Below, in pieces: positions 24,576 to 37,800 of a stretch of 64,000 nucleotides of DNA (position 1 is its first letter; the number at the start of each line of letters is the position of its first letter). A program made the translations under genes and the position numbers. The stretch lies in the NCBI GenBank assembly GCA_035772405.1, contig JAYKKM010000048.1, positions 847,501 to 911,500 on the forward strand, written 5' to 3'. Below the pieces are notes generated by a model. That model saw only the letters and a list, made by a program, of their open reading frames with translations. It made no database searches and was not told the DNA's origin. The stretch comes from Chrysogorgia sp. JL179-B06 (Eukaryota; Cnidaria; Anthozoa; Scleralcyonacea; Chrysogorgiidae).

Positions 24576-25309
24576 TTAATCTAGTTTAAAAGGATGGATC
24601 TCCTTCATTCGCTATTTTGACAGTACACCAACCTTTTCGTTTTGATTAGTTTTGAGTTTTTAATCAGTATCATGTAGAGGCGGCACAAAGTTTGAACTTT
24701 AGTACTGGCATGAGATAAATGAAGTCTGATCATAAACCAATAAAGATTAATATATAATTAGTTTCCTGGCGTGGGAGCAGTATGAGTTCGCACTTCTCCT
24801 ATACCCGAGGATCACAATTCATAGGTAAACACACGCTGTATGACGTTTGGATTCATTGGCCAGAATGAAACTCAATCGTGAATCATGGAAACACTCCTTT
24901 GATTAATTCCATTAATTAAAAAAAAGTCGTAATTTTTGCTCGACAGAATTAGATGTAGCTATCAAATATGTTCACACATGTGTTATTTCGATTACACTAT
25001 TTTCAGTCTATGCAGCTCAATGTTTAGAATTTCTGAACTGTCATCAGGTGATTATACAGACCTGATTACAGATTGAATATCTAAAAATGTTGGTGTACTG
25101 CCGAAATAGCGTGTATAGTAGTCTAACGTTTCGAGGGAAGGTTCTTCGTGAGAGAGTGAAACGTGAAACTACGAAAGCCCTTCGCTCGAAACGTTAGACA
25201 ACTTACACACTATTTTGGCATTACACCAATGTTTTTAGATATTTATTTGTATTTCTACACTGCCTACGCAGCACAACACGTTTGATTACAGATTGTGTAT
25301 ACTGCGCTC

Positions 25310-26065
25310 CATGCAGCTGAATAGCCGTTAGAGCATCTTGCTGCTCAGTCAGAAGGCTACAGGTTGTTCACATATGTAACCTTCACTCTACTACCATCTC
25401 ATTCCTTGTAGCTGAATGGTTAGAGTATCTGACTAGTCATCAGGTTACAATTTGTACACCTTCAGTCTATCTCATTCCTTGTAGCTCAATGATTAGAGCA
25501 TCTCGCATGTCATCAGAGGGTTACAGGTTGTAAACATATATGTAACCTTTGCTCTACCATATTAGTCCACATGAGAAGGTTACAGGTTGTACACATATGT
25601 ATAACCTTCACTCATCATCTTAGTCCATGTAGCTCAATACTTCGAGCATCTCACTGGTCATCAGAAGTTACAGGTTGTACAGATATGTAACCTTCGCTCT
25701 ATCATCTTAGTCCATGTAGCTCAATAGTAGAGCATCTCACTGGTCATCAGAAGGTTACAGGTTGTACACATATGTAACCTTCTCTTATCATCTTAGTCCA
25801 TGTAGCTCAATGGTTAGAGCATCTCATTGGTCATCACTCATCAGAAAGTTACAGGTTGTACATATATCTAATATTATATTTTTTCCAAATATATTAGTCC
25901 ACATAAGAAGGTTACAGATCGTATGTAACCTTCACTCATCATCTTTGTCCATGTAGCTTAATAGTTAGAGCATCTCACTGGTCATCAGAAGTTACAGGTT
26001 GTACACATATGTAACCTTCGCTCTACCCTATGAGTCCATGTAGCTTAATAGATGATCAGATTACA
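25310..26065 (+). repeat. SINE-B-derived tandem array
   Basis: About eight units of ~85 bp: TCCATGTAGCTCAATGGTTA, GCATCTCACTGGTCATCAGA, AGGTTACAGGTTGTACACAT, ATGTAACCTTCACTC. The A-box is kept, but the B-box TTCGATTCC is replaced by TTGTACACA, so these are not SINE copies but a satellite spun from a SINE head. Sister arrays: 31,800-32,215, 44,235-44,525 and 59,780-60,330. Confidence 0.75.
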
Positions 26066-27254
26066 GGTGACGCCCTAAAAGATAGCTTTACACACGGTTT
26101 AGTTTGGTGTAGATGTATCCGCGTTATCTTGTTCAGTAGGTGGTCTCATAATATACAAAATATCACTGATTACAGATGACTAGAAATGCAAGCCATGGTA
26201 GCGTACGCTATGCTTCTCCAGAGACCTTTATGTTCGAGTAAAAAATCCGACTGCGCCCGTTGGAATCGTGCAGCGAACACAGCTGGTTTGAATGCCAAGC
26301 AAATAGTTCGGGTGCGTTCAACAAACGACAATCCAACTGCTGTGAAGTACATTATGTGAACGGCGACACACAACAGGCTGCTGGCGAACTGATGGAATGA
26401 GGTATATCTGTTACGATCATTATGATCATCACACACTACGTGATACGACAAGAGCCGATTAATACCAAGGAGAATCTCCAGTCAGCGAATACCTCTCACT
26501 AGCCTAGCCAAGGAACCAAGTCTCAGCACCCAAAGCTCCTCGGCTCTGAGGTAGGTACAATACTTGAATGACACAGGAAGTTGTGGGTTTTCGCTGTGGG
26601 AGGATGGAGGGGCTTTGTATATAGAACAAAATATCTAGCGATACTGCATGGTGATTCTAGTTAGCGTTGGCCTCGCAATATCGTATCGAGTGACGGCTTC
26701 AGACTAATTTCTATATCACTTGCTTATCTTGCCGTGAACTTTAACATCCTATCGACACGATATGGAACACGATTTCATTTCCTCCAAGAACTAATACAGC
26801 GAAACGTCGTTAACTTAAACATATATACCATCAAGATATACGGGCGCAGCTTCGTTCGAGTGACTTCAGACTAATTTCTATATCACTTGCTTATGTTTCG
26901 GTGAACTTTTATAACTAATCAATATGCAATCATACATTTCCTCCAAAAACAATCACATTTAAATTTGAAATGCCGTTGTTATACCATATGTATATTGTAT
27001 ACATAGGCGCATCTTCGAACTTATATAGTGATTATGTTTTGAAGTAATCATCTCACTTTTCTAGCCTCACAAAGATACTCAGAGACTGAGTGAATTCCCT
27101 AACGCGCGGGTTATCAAATGTGAACGCCCCAACCGCCGGTGCAGAGATGGCTATAGTAGGACGCAGATTTAGCAAGACTAAAAAATAGCGCGCAATTTGA
27201 CAACGCCGCAGATTGATTTGTAATCGCCATTGCGCGTGAGCCTGGCTATGACTT
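26066..27254. other. No gene seen
   Basis: A near-duplicate of GACTTCAGACTAATTTCTAT occurs at 26,690 and 26,860. A segment at 26,210-26,350 (GGGTGCGTTCAACAAACGAC) looks like a DNA-transposon end. Nothing coding supported. Confidence 0.4.
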
Positions 27255-27690
27255 GAACCGAGCCAGGAGTGGAGGGATATTGCCCGTGCGCCCCATGACT
27301 ATCAGTGCAGCGTCGTGGTGCGCAACAAGATGTCTTACCACAACAACACGCCCTACGACAACAACAAGCTGGCTTACTACAACAACTTAGCCCGGCTATA
27401 GAAAACGAGGCAGGAGAGGAGCCAGGGATATTGTGGATTGCGCGCGTCCCATGAATATCGGTGGCAGTGCGTCGTGGTGCGCAACAAGCTGTACTGTCTT
27501 ATGACAACAACAACACTTACGACAACAAGAAGCTGTCTTACGACAACAACAACACTTACGACAACAACAACACTTACGACAACAACATGCGTTACGACAA
27601 CAACTTAGCCCGGCTATAGGAAACGAGGCAGGAGAGATATTGCGGATTGCGCGCGTTCCATGAATATCAGTCCGTCGACGCTGCGCGCAA
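27255..27690 (+). repeat. Tandem ~200-bp units with CAACAACA arrays upstream of the M13 gene
   Basis: GAGGGATATTGCCCGTGCGC, GGGATATTGTGGATTGCGCG and GAGATATTGCGGATTGCGCG start three units. Each goes on to CGTCGTGGTGCGCAACAAG (or a close variant) and (TTACGACAACAACA)n. The array ends ~330 bp before the M13 ATG, so it may overlap its promoter. Confidence 0.7.
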
Positions 27691-28016
27691 CAAGCCTCAG
27701 TAGAACCATAGGACCCGGCAGGGGGCCATGGGGGCACGTGCTACCCCTCTTATGAAAAGTGCCTTTTTTGAACAAAGAATATAGCAGTCAGACCATGCGC
27801 ACATCCAGAGAGCATATATATACCGCGGTATAGGTGGGCCATTTGGTCTTCTTGAGCTCACTGGGTGTGTTTCGGGGACACGTGGAGAGAAAGGGGACGC
27901 GGTAATTGCAAGTGCGCTTACGGAGGAGAGTGTGTTACGACAACAACTACTAATCAAGCATTTTGTTTATTTCTTTTAGTACAACACGTCCTGATTCATT
28001 CCTCGTCGTCTGAAAT

Positions 28017-28236
28017 ATGCAATCAAGTGAAGTGCGTAAACTGAAATCGAACGAAAACGTAGATGATGATGGTGGTGATGATGATCCCTGTGGCAAGCGA
28101 GTCCAGTCGTTGACCATCGCATATTCTCGGTTTACGGTCCTGGAACGTGTTCTTCTCATCGTCATCTGTGTAATATTCGTTCTCGCTGTCGTTTTTGGTG
28201 TTCTCTATGGCACTACGCGGACGAAACACGAAATGA
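28017..28236 (+). CDS. M13 gene exon 1: cytoplasmic tail and membrane anchor
   Basis: Starts at an ATG following a short leader. It encodes an acidic tail (DDDGGDDD near residues 16-23) and a membrane segment at about 45-64 ending in VLYG. It ends in phase 1 at a GTAAGC donor. The stretch before and through the helix (TVLERVL...LYG) resembles the minus-strand exon at 22,638-22,848 (SVFEKVL...LYG), so the two first exons look paralogous and head-to-head. Intron 1 (3.4 kb) holds a fold-back element, a SINE and a LINE tail. Confidence 0.85.
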
Positions 28237-30627
28237 GTAAGCCGAGTTTATTAGTTAGGAATATGAGCTTTCCCAACAAATCAATCGAACCAGTACATCA
28301 TTGTGACCAACAAGTAATATTTGATCGTTCACTCGATTGAACTATCCAAGCTCACACATTTTGGATATATAGCAATAGTGTTTTGGATATATAGTGCTTT
28401 GGATATATAGCAAAGTGCCATGATTTTAGTAATGAAATACTGTTTAAAACTTGAAAAGCCAAGTTACTTGAATATGTCATCGATCCATAATAAAGGAGGG
28501 CGTGTTTCCTAGCCATATAGACAAGGCTTCATATATAATCATAAAAAGTGCATAAAAATTCATTTAAAGTTATTAAAAATAGCATTTTTGAATAGATGTA
28601 CAGTATCAGTGGACATGAGTCTCCTAATGTTCTCTGACTCTGGTAATGAATTGCAGTCTTTCAGAGAGTGATTATAAGACATTAATTATCCCTTGTTGAT
28701 ATTTGATTTAAAAGATCTAAGATTATGTTTCCCACGAGTGTCCTGGTGTGAGTAAGCCAGTTCGTAATGTCGACTGCGCATAAAAATGACGCGTTCTGCG
28801 TCGGGATAAAACTTATTTCAATTCATAACATCAGGCTGAGGAATTCAGTATAACGAATTTGCAAGTGCAAATAGAAATGCAAACATCTATTGTGGTTTTA
28901 GCCTGATGTTATGAATTGAAATAAGTTTTATCCCGACGCAGAACGCGTCATTTTGATGTGCAGTCGACATTACGAACTGGCTTATTACACAAGTATCACT
29001 ATATATTAAATTATTAATTAGTTATAAACATACATACAACGCTACATAGTTTCTCCTGGTACTAAGAGTCTAACCAGTTCAGTGTACTTAGGGCATTACT
29101 AGCTGAAGAAGACGCAGGTTGGTCAAGTGTACTTTTGATTGACTCGTAAGTAAAAAAAGAAATATCGTGGGAATACCAGGCCATATAGAGCTCTGTCTCA
29201 GATATCGACAGACGCGGAGAAAGGATTTGAGAGATTTTACAGAATGTTTCCATAGTATCTGGAAAATCTGTCAATCTCCCTATAAATAAGGTAGCGTTCG
29301 TTACTTGATATAAATCAATGCTCTAATTGATTAGCGACAACGAGTAAATTACCACTTAATATCCGCAGTACTGATACACAAGACCGACATGGGACCCCAG
29401 GTAGGGGGTCTCTGCAGGCTAGTTTACACCTGCATGGATAGTAGAAAGACGTCTGGATAGGAAACTAAGATCACGTGTGACGTTTCCAGAGTGCTCATTG
29501 GTTAAGGCACCAGTTGATCGCGTGAAAACCTAGTTGAAAGTCGTGATGTCACAAAATCTCCATAAATCGCAACTTTTAGCAATAATACAGCTAAAAATGA
29601 TAGTCATTATTATAATAATACTCAGAATAATTTTTCTGACGATATGAGCTTGACGATCGTCCATGTATCGTCTGTGTTTAAGACTTGTTGCTCAGCCTCA
29701 GGTAAACCAGCTGTTGTGCTCTATTGGTTACCACACATGTTTATGAGCTGGGAGAGACAGGTTCAAATCCTGGGTCGGACCACCACTTATGGTCTTAAAA
29801 ATAATTGAGGTAGAAAGTGCTGCCTTTGTAATAATATCAGCAAATGGTAAGACTTTCGGGTCTTCTCGGATAACGACCTTAAATCATTGGCCCTCAGAAA
29901 CCCTATCAATTGGGCTTCTAGCCTGTTGGGGTATTCCGTTCACCTAAAAGAGTGATAAACTAGGTTATGGTGTACGAGAGAATTGTTTAACGCTGAATAT
30001 TATCGTAAAATAAGTTCTACCATGCATTAACCAGCATACATATAGTTCCATTATGTCTGAATGTATGTCTATACATGCGTCCTTTATCATGGATTACAAG
30101 AAGCTGAATTGAGCATGTTACAGCTAATTCAAAATACAGCTGCCAGACTTGTTGCAAGGGTTAAATAATCAGATCATATCTAATATCTCCCCTGGGCCTG
30201 TGCTTCGTAATCTTCACTGGAAGGATTGTTTTTAAGATACTGATAATTACTTTCAAAGCTTTACATGGCCAGGCACCTATTTATATTACTGATTTACTAA
30301 CTAAATATAAACCTACTCGTACTTTAAGATCATCTGCTACTTGAGCCAAAATCCAAAACGGTGACTCTTGGAGACAGAACATTCTCAGTTGCCGCACCAA
30401 AACTGTGGAATTCATTACCACAGGAAATTAGAAGCATTGATATTTTAAGTAGTTTTAAGCCAGCACTTAAGACTTTTCTTTTTTAAAATTAATAGTTTTT
30501 TGTTCATAGTGGTAATATATGTAGTAGGCTTTATCTTATAATGAAACTGTAATTAGTTTTATAAGTAAATTTAAGAATATATTGTTGTAAGAGCATGGAG
30601 ACTATTGTATAATGCTCCTAATACGTC

Positions 30628-30660
<33 letters not shown>

Positions 30661-33600
30661 GAAATGTTGGAACGTTTGAACTCAGACAAGGCTCATGTTA
30701 AATATATCATTAGGAAAATCATTAATATTGCAATAAGGACGACATACTACGTTTTCTGTTCTAGAAACAAGGATTGGAAGTATCTTACTTTTTATATCAT
30801 ATATTTATGTAAATGTGTAGTGCAACATATAACCATTATAGTATATCAAGTAGCCAATTGTAAATTACCTTTAACAGTGAGATTTGCAGTTGTAAGTATA
30901 TAAAAAAATTCAATAAAGTTTTCATTATTATTATGAACCTGTTGGTATAAATAGCGTTGACTAAGGTACCCCGCTAAGCGTGTTAATTACCTGCATGTTT
31001 ATTAGATTAAACGTGAAAGAGAATTGCATGTTAAGTAGATTATAAAGGCGAGAAGTAACGTCGATATAACATGAACCACATGACAATGCACTTCAATTAA
31101 ACACTGCTCCCAAACTTCCTTCAATGCCCATGAAACAATGCTGGCTTCAATTTAAAGTTGGCAATGAGATCGTAATATATGTACAGGGGTAATGTATTAA
31201 AGAAATATAACATATAGTTTTGAATGTTTATATATATACTATGATATAAACTATGCCAAAAGTCTCACAGCATGGCCAAGTGTTTATTTATCACAGTATA
31301 TAAACATAAACAACATGATATATTTCTTTTCTCAAAAATGCATTGATAATTTATGAGAAAACACAAAGGAAAATCGTGTCATTACGTATGAAGATGAAAT
31401 TTTTGAACGACAAGATATATTACATTTCTTCTTGGTAGAACCCAAAGATTATGAATATGTAAAATCCCCGACTTCTCTCATAGTATTTTTTAAATAAAGA
31501 ATGGACGAAGGGCCTTTGCTTAAAACATTATCACCTCCTACACACCGATATTTCGGTAGTACACCAACCTTTTAAAGTATTCGATTTGTATTTCAACCGC
31601 CTTCCTATACCCAGCACAACACTTTTCACTGCAACTGTTGGTATTTCTGTTTGTATTTTGTTAGAGACAACGCATTGTCAAGAAGACAACACGTGCCTTA
31701 CAGCGGATTGTGTGAAGATTTCCGCAGGTATCTTTATGGATTTAGGCTTTGTTACATAGATGCTGTAATCATTCAGAGCTATGCATGGACTGAGATAATG
31801 AGTGAAGGTTACATATGTGTACAACCTGTAACCTTCTGATGACAAGTGAGATACTCTAACTATTGAGCTACATGGACTAAGATGATAGAGTGAAGGTTAC
31901 ATATGTGTACAACCTGTAACCTTCTAATGACCAGTGAGATGTTCTAACCATTGAGCTACATGGACTAAGATGGTAGAGTGAAGGTTACATATATGTGTAC
32001 AACCTGTAACCTTCTGATGACCAGTGAGATGCTCTAACTATTGAGCTACATGGACTAAGATGGTAGAGTGAAGGTTACATATGTGTACAGGTTGTACACA
32101 TATGTAACCTTCACTCTATCATCTTAGTCCATGTAGCTCAATGGTTAGAGCATCTCACTGGTCATCAGAAGGTTACAGGTTGTGTAACCTTCTGATGAAC
32201 AGTGAGATACTCTAACGATGATCTATTATATCTTACCTCTCAATCTTAAGAGATCATGCAAAGCGTAGACTGGACCACAAACCCTTGCAACGACTTTTAC
32301 AAATTTTCATGTGGCAAGTGGGAGGAAAGCCATGAAATTGATGACTCCAGAACATCATTAAGTCAGTTTGGTGAACTATCACAAGAAAACAATGACTTCG
32401 TGAGAACAAAGTTGGAAAATAAAGAGACGTTGAACAAGTATAAAAAGGTGTGTTATATATACATTTATATTTAATATTTATATATATATATATAATGTAC
32501 ATTGATGTTGTGAATGTGGGAGAGCTTGGAGTGGACAGATGATACATAGACGATCGTCAAGCTCAGATCATCAAGCTCAAATCTTCTCAAATCACGCGCC
32601 ACCCCCGCGTGCTTCCTCCCTAATTCCAATAGTTGTCAATGTCTATATTTTATATTCAGAATTCGGCCGTCTCCAAGGCATTATTAGACTACGTTTCGTG
32701 TCTGGAAGCGGAGAAAAGAGACGAAAGTTTGGGATTTCAACCACTCTACGATCTTATCAAGCAATACGGCTCGTGGAACATCACAGATCCGGGATGGCAG
32801 GACTCCAAGTGGGAGCTGATGAGTAACTTAGTTGATATTCATCGAAATCTTTCAGTCATGCCGCTGTTTTCACCAGTAATTGGAGAAGATTTAAAGAATT
32901 CCTCAAATAACATTATCAAGGTAACTTTTAGTTATAAAATAAATGTATACACTCATGAGATATCTAAAAAGGTTGGCGTACTGCCGAAATAGCGTGTAAG
33001 TAGTTTAACGTTTCGAGAGTTTGATGTTTCACTCTCTGATGAAGGGCCTTCGCTCAACGCTATTTCGGCAGTACACCAACCTTTTTAGATATTTGATTTG
33101 TATTTCTACACTGCCTACGCAGCACAACACGTTTTATAATGTACACTGCTGTAGTGAATGTGGGAGAACTTGGAGTAGATAGACAATACATAGACGATCG
33201 TCAAGCTAAATCCTCAGAAAATGTTTCTCAGTCCCAGACAGGAATCGAACCTGTAACCTTCTGATTGCCAGTGAGACGCTCTAACCATTGAGCTACCGAG
33301 ACTCAGATGGAGAGCGAAGGTTACAATGATGTACTGGTTCGATTAATATATGTACGCCTATGCGGCAGTCACTATATATACGACAAGTTTCTATCACAAA
33401 TCCTCAATCAAGACCCTAAGAACAGACACATTGAGTCCTTAGAAAATTGCGGTTCCATTCTCTTCAGACGTTCTTTGAGTTTTTCAAAGCTTGAATAGTG
33501 AGGAAACTATACATTTATCTTTATAGATTTTCCCCTCAAATACATGGTATAAACTTAGAGATATGTATGTGAGAAATATTTCATTCTATAACAAGGTAGG

Positions 33601-34516
33601 AACTAGACTACTATTTACGTATGGTATCCCAACCATCCTCTTATATCCACCCACGAACCCATCTATCATCCATCCATCCACCAGTCCATCCAAACACCAA
33701 TCCACCCATCAAAACACCCAACCACCCAACCAACAATCCATCCATATATCCACATTCATTCATTCATTCATCCAACCAACCAACCAATTAAAGTGTTTAT
33801 GAAACGAAAATTGAGATGACTTTTTCATTGATTTATTTGAAAGAACTCCTCAAATGATAAAGAATGGCGTTTGTAGTTCTTCCATACCTTATCTCATTCA
33901 TCCAACCATCCAACCAACAAACCATCCATCCAACCCATCCATCCAACCCATCCATCCTATCAATCAATCCAACTAACCAACCATTCACTGTACGTATTCG
34001 CTCATCCATCCCTTCTCACCCTGTAGTTGCGAACTTCTTACAAGACCTTAATTCTGTCTGTCATCACAAAACTGGCCAACACCACCAAGGATAACCCAGA
34101 TATGCTACGACAAATGGAGGGCATCTATAACATTGAACGACGTCTTGCTCAGGTATAGTGTACCAAAAATAGTTTTAATCTCACTGTGTTTGCCATAACA
34201 CAAGTTACTTCATCGAATTGAACTTGCCACACTCATCAGGTGAATAATTATAGCGTAACAGTGTGACAGAATATATACAAGGAAGCATAATTAAATAGAT
34301 TGGATCATGTTACATGGTTTAATAAGTATTTCTTTCGATGTCGACATGCGGAAATGAGTTCGTTACGTTTATTGAGGGAGCTTAGTTCCGGGTGGTAGAT
34401 GATAATGAATTTTTCGGAGAGGCATAAGTTACAGCGCTCTGCTTATGCATTGAGCACTCTATCTGTATGATTTTGTATGCGCTAGTTTATGTCTTAACGA
34501 CAGTCTCTATCGCTAA

Positions 34517-34588
<72 letters not shown>

Positions 34589-34752
34589 TGAGCACTATGG
34601 TTTGGTTTTGAGCAGTTTGAGCACTATGGCATGGTTTTTGATGTCCCACATTCGTGTGGCATCAAGGGTGACTGTAAATAGCAGTTACCTTCATCCTGCT
34701 CATCAGCACTACACTGATGAGGCCCAAAAGGCCGAAACGGTACCGTCTGTAG

Positions 34753-34808
<56 letters not shown>

Positions 34809-37800
34809 CGAACAAAAGGCCAGAATTTCTTCAAGGTTCCACGGTTAAAATACAACATCAAATAAGGAACACTTAAAAATCTTTATTTACGTTTCGGGGC
34901 AAGCCCCTTCTTCAGAATAATAAAAAAGAATATATATATTTGATATTAGAGAGGATTTAATATTGTCAAATACATATATGGAAAAAGTGACTGCCCCAAC
35001 CGGGAATCGAACCCTGGTATCCGAATCAACGTTTCGGCGCTCTAACCTTTGAGCTATTGAGACACCGTCAGAATCGCCATCAACAGGCAGACATCTCATC
35101 TTACCATAATGTGGAGCTCTAAGGCCTCTCGAGCGCACTTCCCAAAGTAGCGAAGCAAACCTAATTAGTATTTCGTAAGAAATACACAAAGGAAAACCAC
35201 GCCCCGTATCCGTATTACTCACCTCTCGCTAAGGAATTGGTGTTTATGTTTCGCTTTTCTTCTGATAGATTTCGATGCCACCAGAACAAGCTAGGAAAAA
35301 GGAAGAGAATTATAAAAAGGTTACGATAAAAGAACTCCAGGAATACACTGGTAAAACGGTTAGTTTAAAGTGCCCATAACCTCAAAACTTTTTATTGTCT
35401 TATTTGGAAGAACTTTTAAAATGATAAAGTAACTTCTTTTGAAGATTTTGAAGATTCGCTTTCTTTTTTAGATATATCAGTTTGTTTGATATGCAAATAT
35501 CTGGAATTTCGTCACACATGCATAATGACTTATCAGAGAATGTTATATATATAGCAAAGTGAAAAGGTGGTAAACTGCCAAGAATTTAGTGACGAGATAC
35601 TGACGTTTCGAGCGGAGCCCTTCATCAGAGTAAGATGGTCTTACTCTGATGAAGGGCTCCGCTCGAAACGTCAGTATCTCGTCACTAAATTCTTGGCAGT
35701 TTACCACCTTTTCACTTTGCTATATATTCAAAACACTGTCTACGCAGCACTCTACAATGTTATATATATTTGTCTTCATGAAATGAAAACACTAAAGTGT
35801 GAATAACACGTGTGTGCGTTTCTCCCACAACACCAAACTTCTTGAGTTTAAAGGATTTCGTTCGAGAATGAAAGAGATATACACGTTTCTCCGATAAGTC
35901 ATTATGCATGTGTGACGAAATTCCAGACATTTGCATATCAAACAAACTGATATATCTCAAAAAGAAAGCAAAGAAACGAAAATCTTCAAAAGAAGTTACT
36001 TTATCATTTTAAAAGTTCTTCCAAACAAGACAATAAAACATTTTGAGGTTATGGGCACTTTAACATCACGGTTTAAGAAACAACGGAATGAAAGAAATAT
36101 AAATAAATTTCTGAGGCAGTCCTTTCCAACATCCCTTGCTCTATATCCTTAGAACTTATTTAAAACACAAATATTGTATTTCGTGTTTAGTTTAATTGGC
36201 TGGATTACTTTCAAAGATTATTTCGTGACGTTAATGTGGATATAACAGAGCAAAGTTATGTGGGACTTACGGAAATGGATTACTTTCGTAATATGTCGAG
36301 TGTTATAGAAAGTACAAATGATGTGTAGGTATTACAAAGGTTTGTATGAGCAGTATGGGGTAGGAGGAGTGATGTGACAGTGAGCTGAGGAAGGTGAGGT
36401 GGGTAAGGTGAGGTGAGGTGGATGGATGAGGTGAGATAACGTGAGGTGAGGAAGGTAAGGTGAGGTGGACGGATGAAGTGAGATAAGGTGAGACGCGGAT
36501 GAGGTGAGATAAGGTGAGGAAGGTAAGGTGGGTAAGGTGAGGTGGGTAAGGTGGGTAAGGTGAGGTGGGTAAGGTGAGGTGGGTAAGGTGAGGTGGGTAA
36601 GGTGAGGTGGGTAAGGTGAGGTGGGTAAGGTGAGGAAGGTGAGGTGGGTAAGGTGAGGTGGGTAAGGTGAGGAAGGTGAGGTGGGTAAGGTGAGGAAGGT
36701 GAGGTGGGTAAGGTGAGGAGGTGAGGTGGGTAAGGTAAGATAAGGTGAGGTGAGGTGGGTAAGGTGAGGAAGGTGAGGTGGGTGAGGTGAGGAAGGTGAG
36801 GTGAGGTGGGTAAGGTGAGGAAGGTGAGGTGGGTAAGGTGAGGAAGGTGAGGTGGGTAAGGTAAGATAAGGTGAGGTGGGTAAGGTGAGGAAGGTAAGGT
36901 GGGTAAGGTGAGGTGGGTGAGGTGGGTAAGGTGAGGAAGGTGAGGTGGGTAAGGTGAGATAAAGTGAGGTGGGTAAGGTGAGATAAGGTGAGGTGGGTAA
37001 GCTGAGGTGGGTAAGATGGGATGGGTGAGCAAAGTGTCGGTAAACGAAGAATGAGGTGGGAGACATATGTATTCCTTTTAAATGAACATTGAACTGTTCC
37101 AACTGTAGAGACCTTGGAAACTATGTTATATGGACTGTCGTTTGTGGTATGAAAACATTCCTTAGTAAAACTCTTCAAGATGATTTCCAAGACTATTACG
37201 AGATCTTGATAGGAAAACGACTAAAACATCCTCGTTGGAAAACTTGTCTTCAGTTAACACAAAATTACTTGGGATTGCCGTTAAGTATGTTATACTTAAA
37301 CGAAAAGTTTGGCAAAAGTCAAATAAAACAGGTATGATATTTATAATTAACCCGGCACATGACGTCACGGGTCATTTGGCAGAAGAACCCTAATTATTTT
37401 TAATTTAATTTAACTTAATTTTATCTTAAAAAATACCAAAAAAGAAACCTAACATAGATTGCACTATACAGTATTATTATTACATTGAGTCGGCATTGTT
37501 GTTGGTCAATTCCCCCGCTAAAGCCGCGTTAATCCCGGCATGTCCGCGGGTCTGGGGGTGCGGGAGATTCCACTGACTACTGCATAAGTCAGTGTCAATG
37601 TCCTTTAAAACTAGTAAGATGTTTTTTTTCTTTCTGAGGTTGAAGAAATGGTGACAGGAATTCGAGAGGTTTTTGTTGAAAATCTTCGGAGTATCAGTTG
37701 GATGGACGAAGAAACAAAGAAAGCAGCTATTAAAAAGGTTAACAATAGTTTCACGTCTTCATAATATAAGAATTATAAAATAACTTTGGGATTTTTTTTA

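Noticed and set aside
25310..26065. CRISPR array
   Set aside because: Regular spacing, but the spacers are also repeated and the genome is clearly animal; it is an SINE-derived satellite.
26170..26451. 93-codon minus-strand frame
   Set aside because: Overlaps a transposon-end-like segment, with no recognisable domain, splice support or signal peptide.
29062..29274. 70-codon minus-strand frame in M13 intron 1
   Set aside because: No family recognised; no clear splice sites or partner exons.
36280..37190. Three overlapping Pro/His/Leu-rich minus-strand frames
   Set aside because: Pentanucleotide repeat; frames overlap in all three phases.
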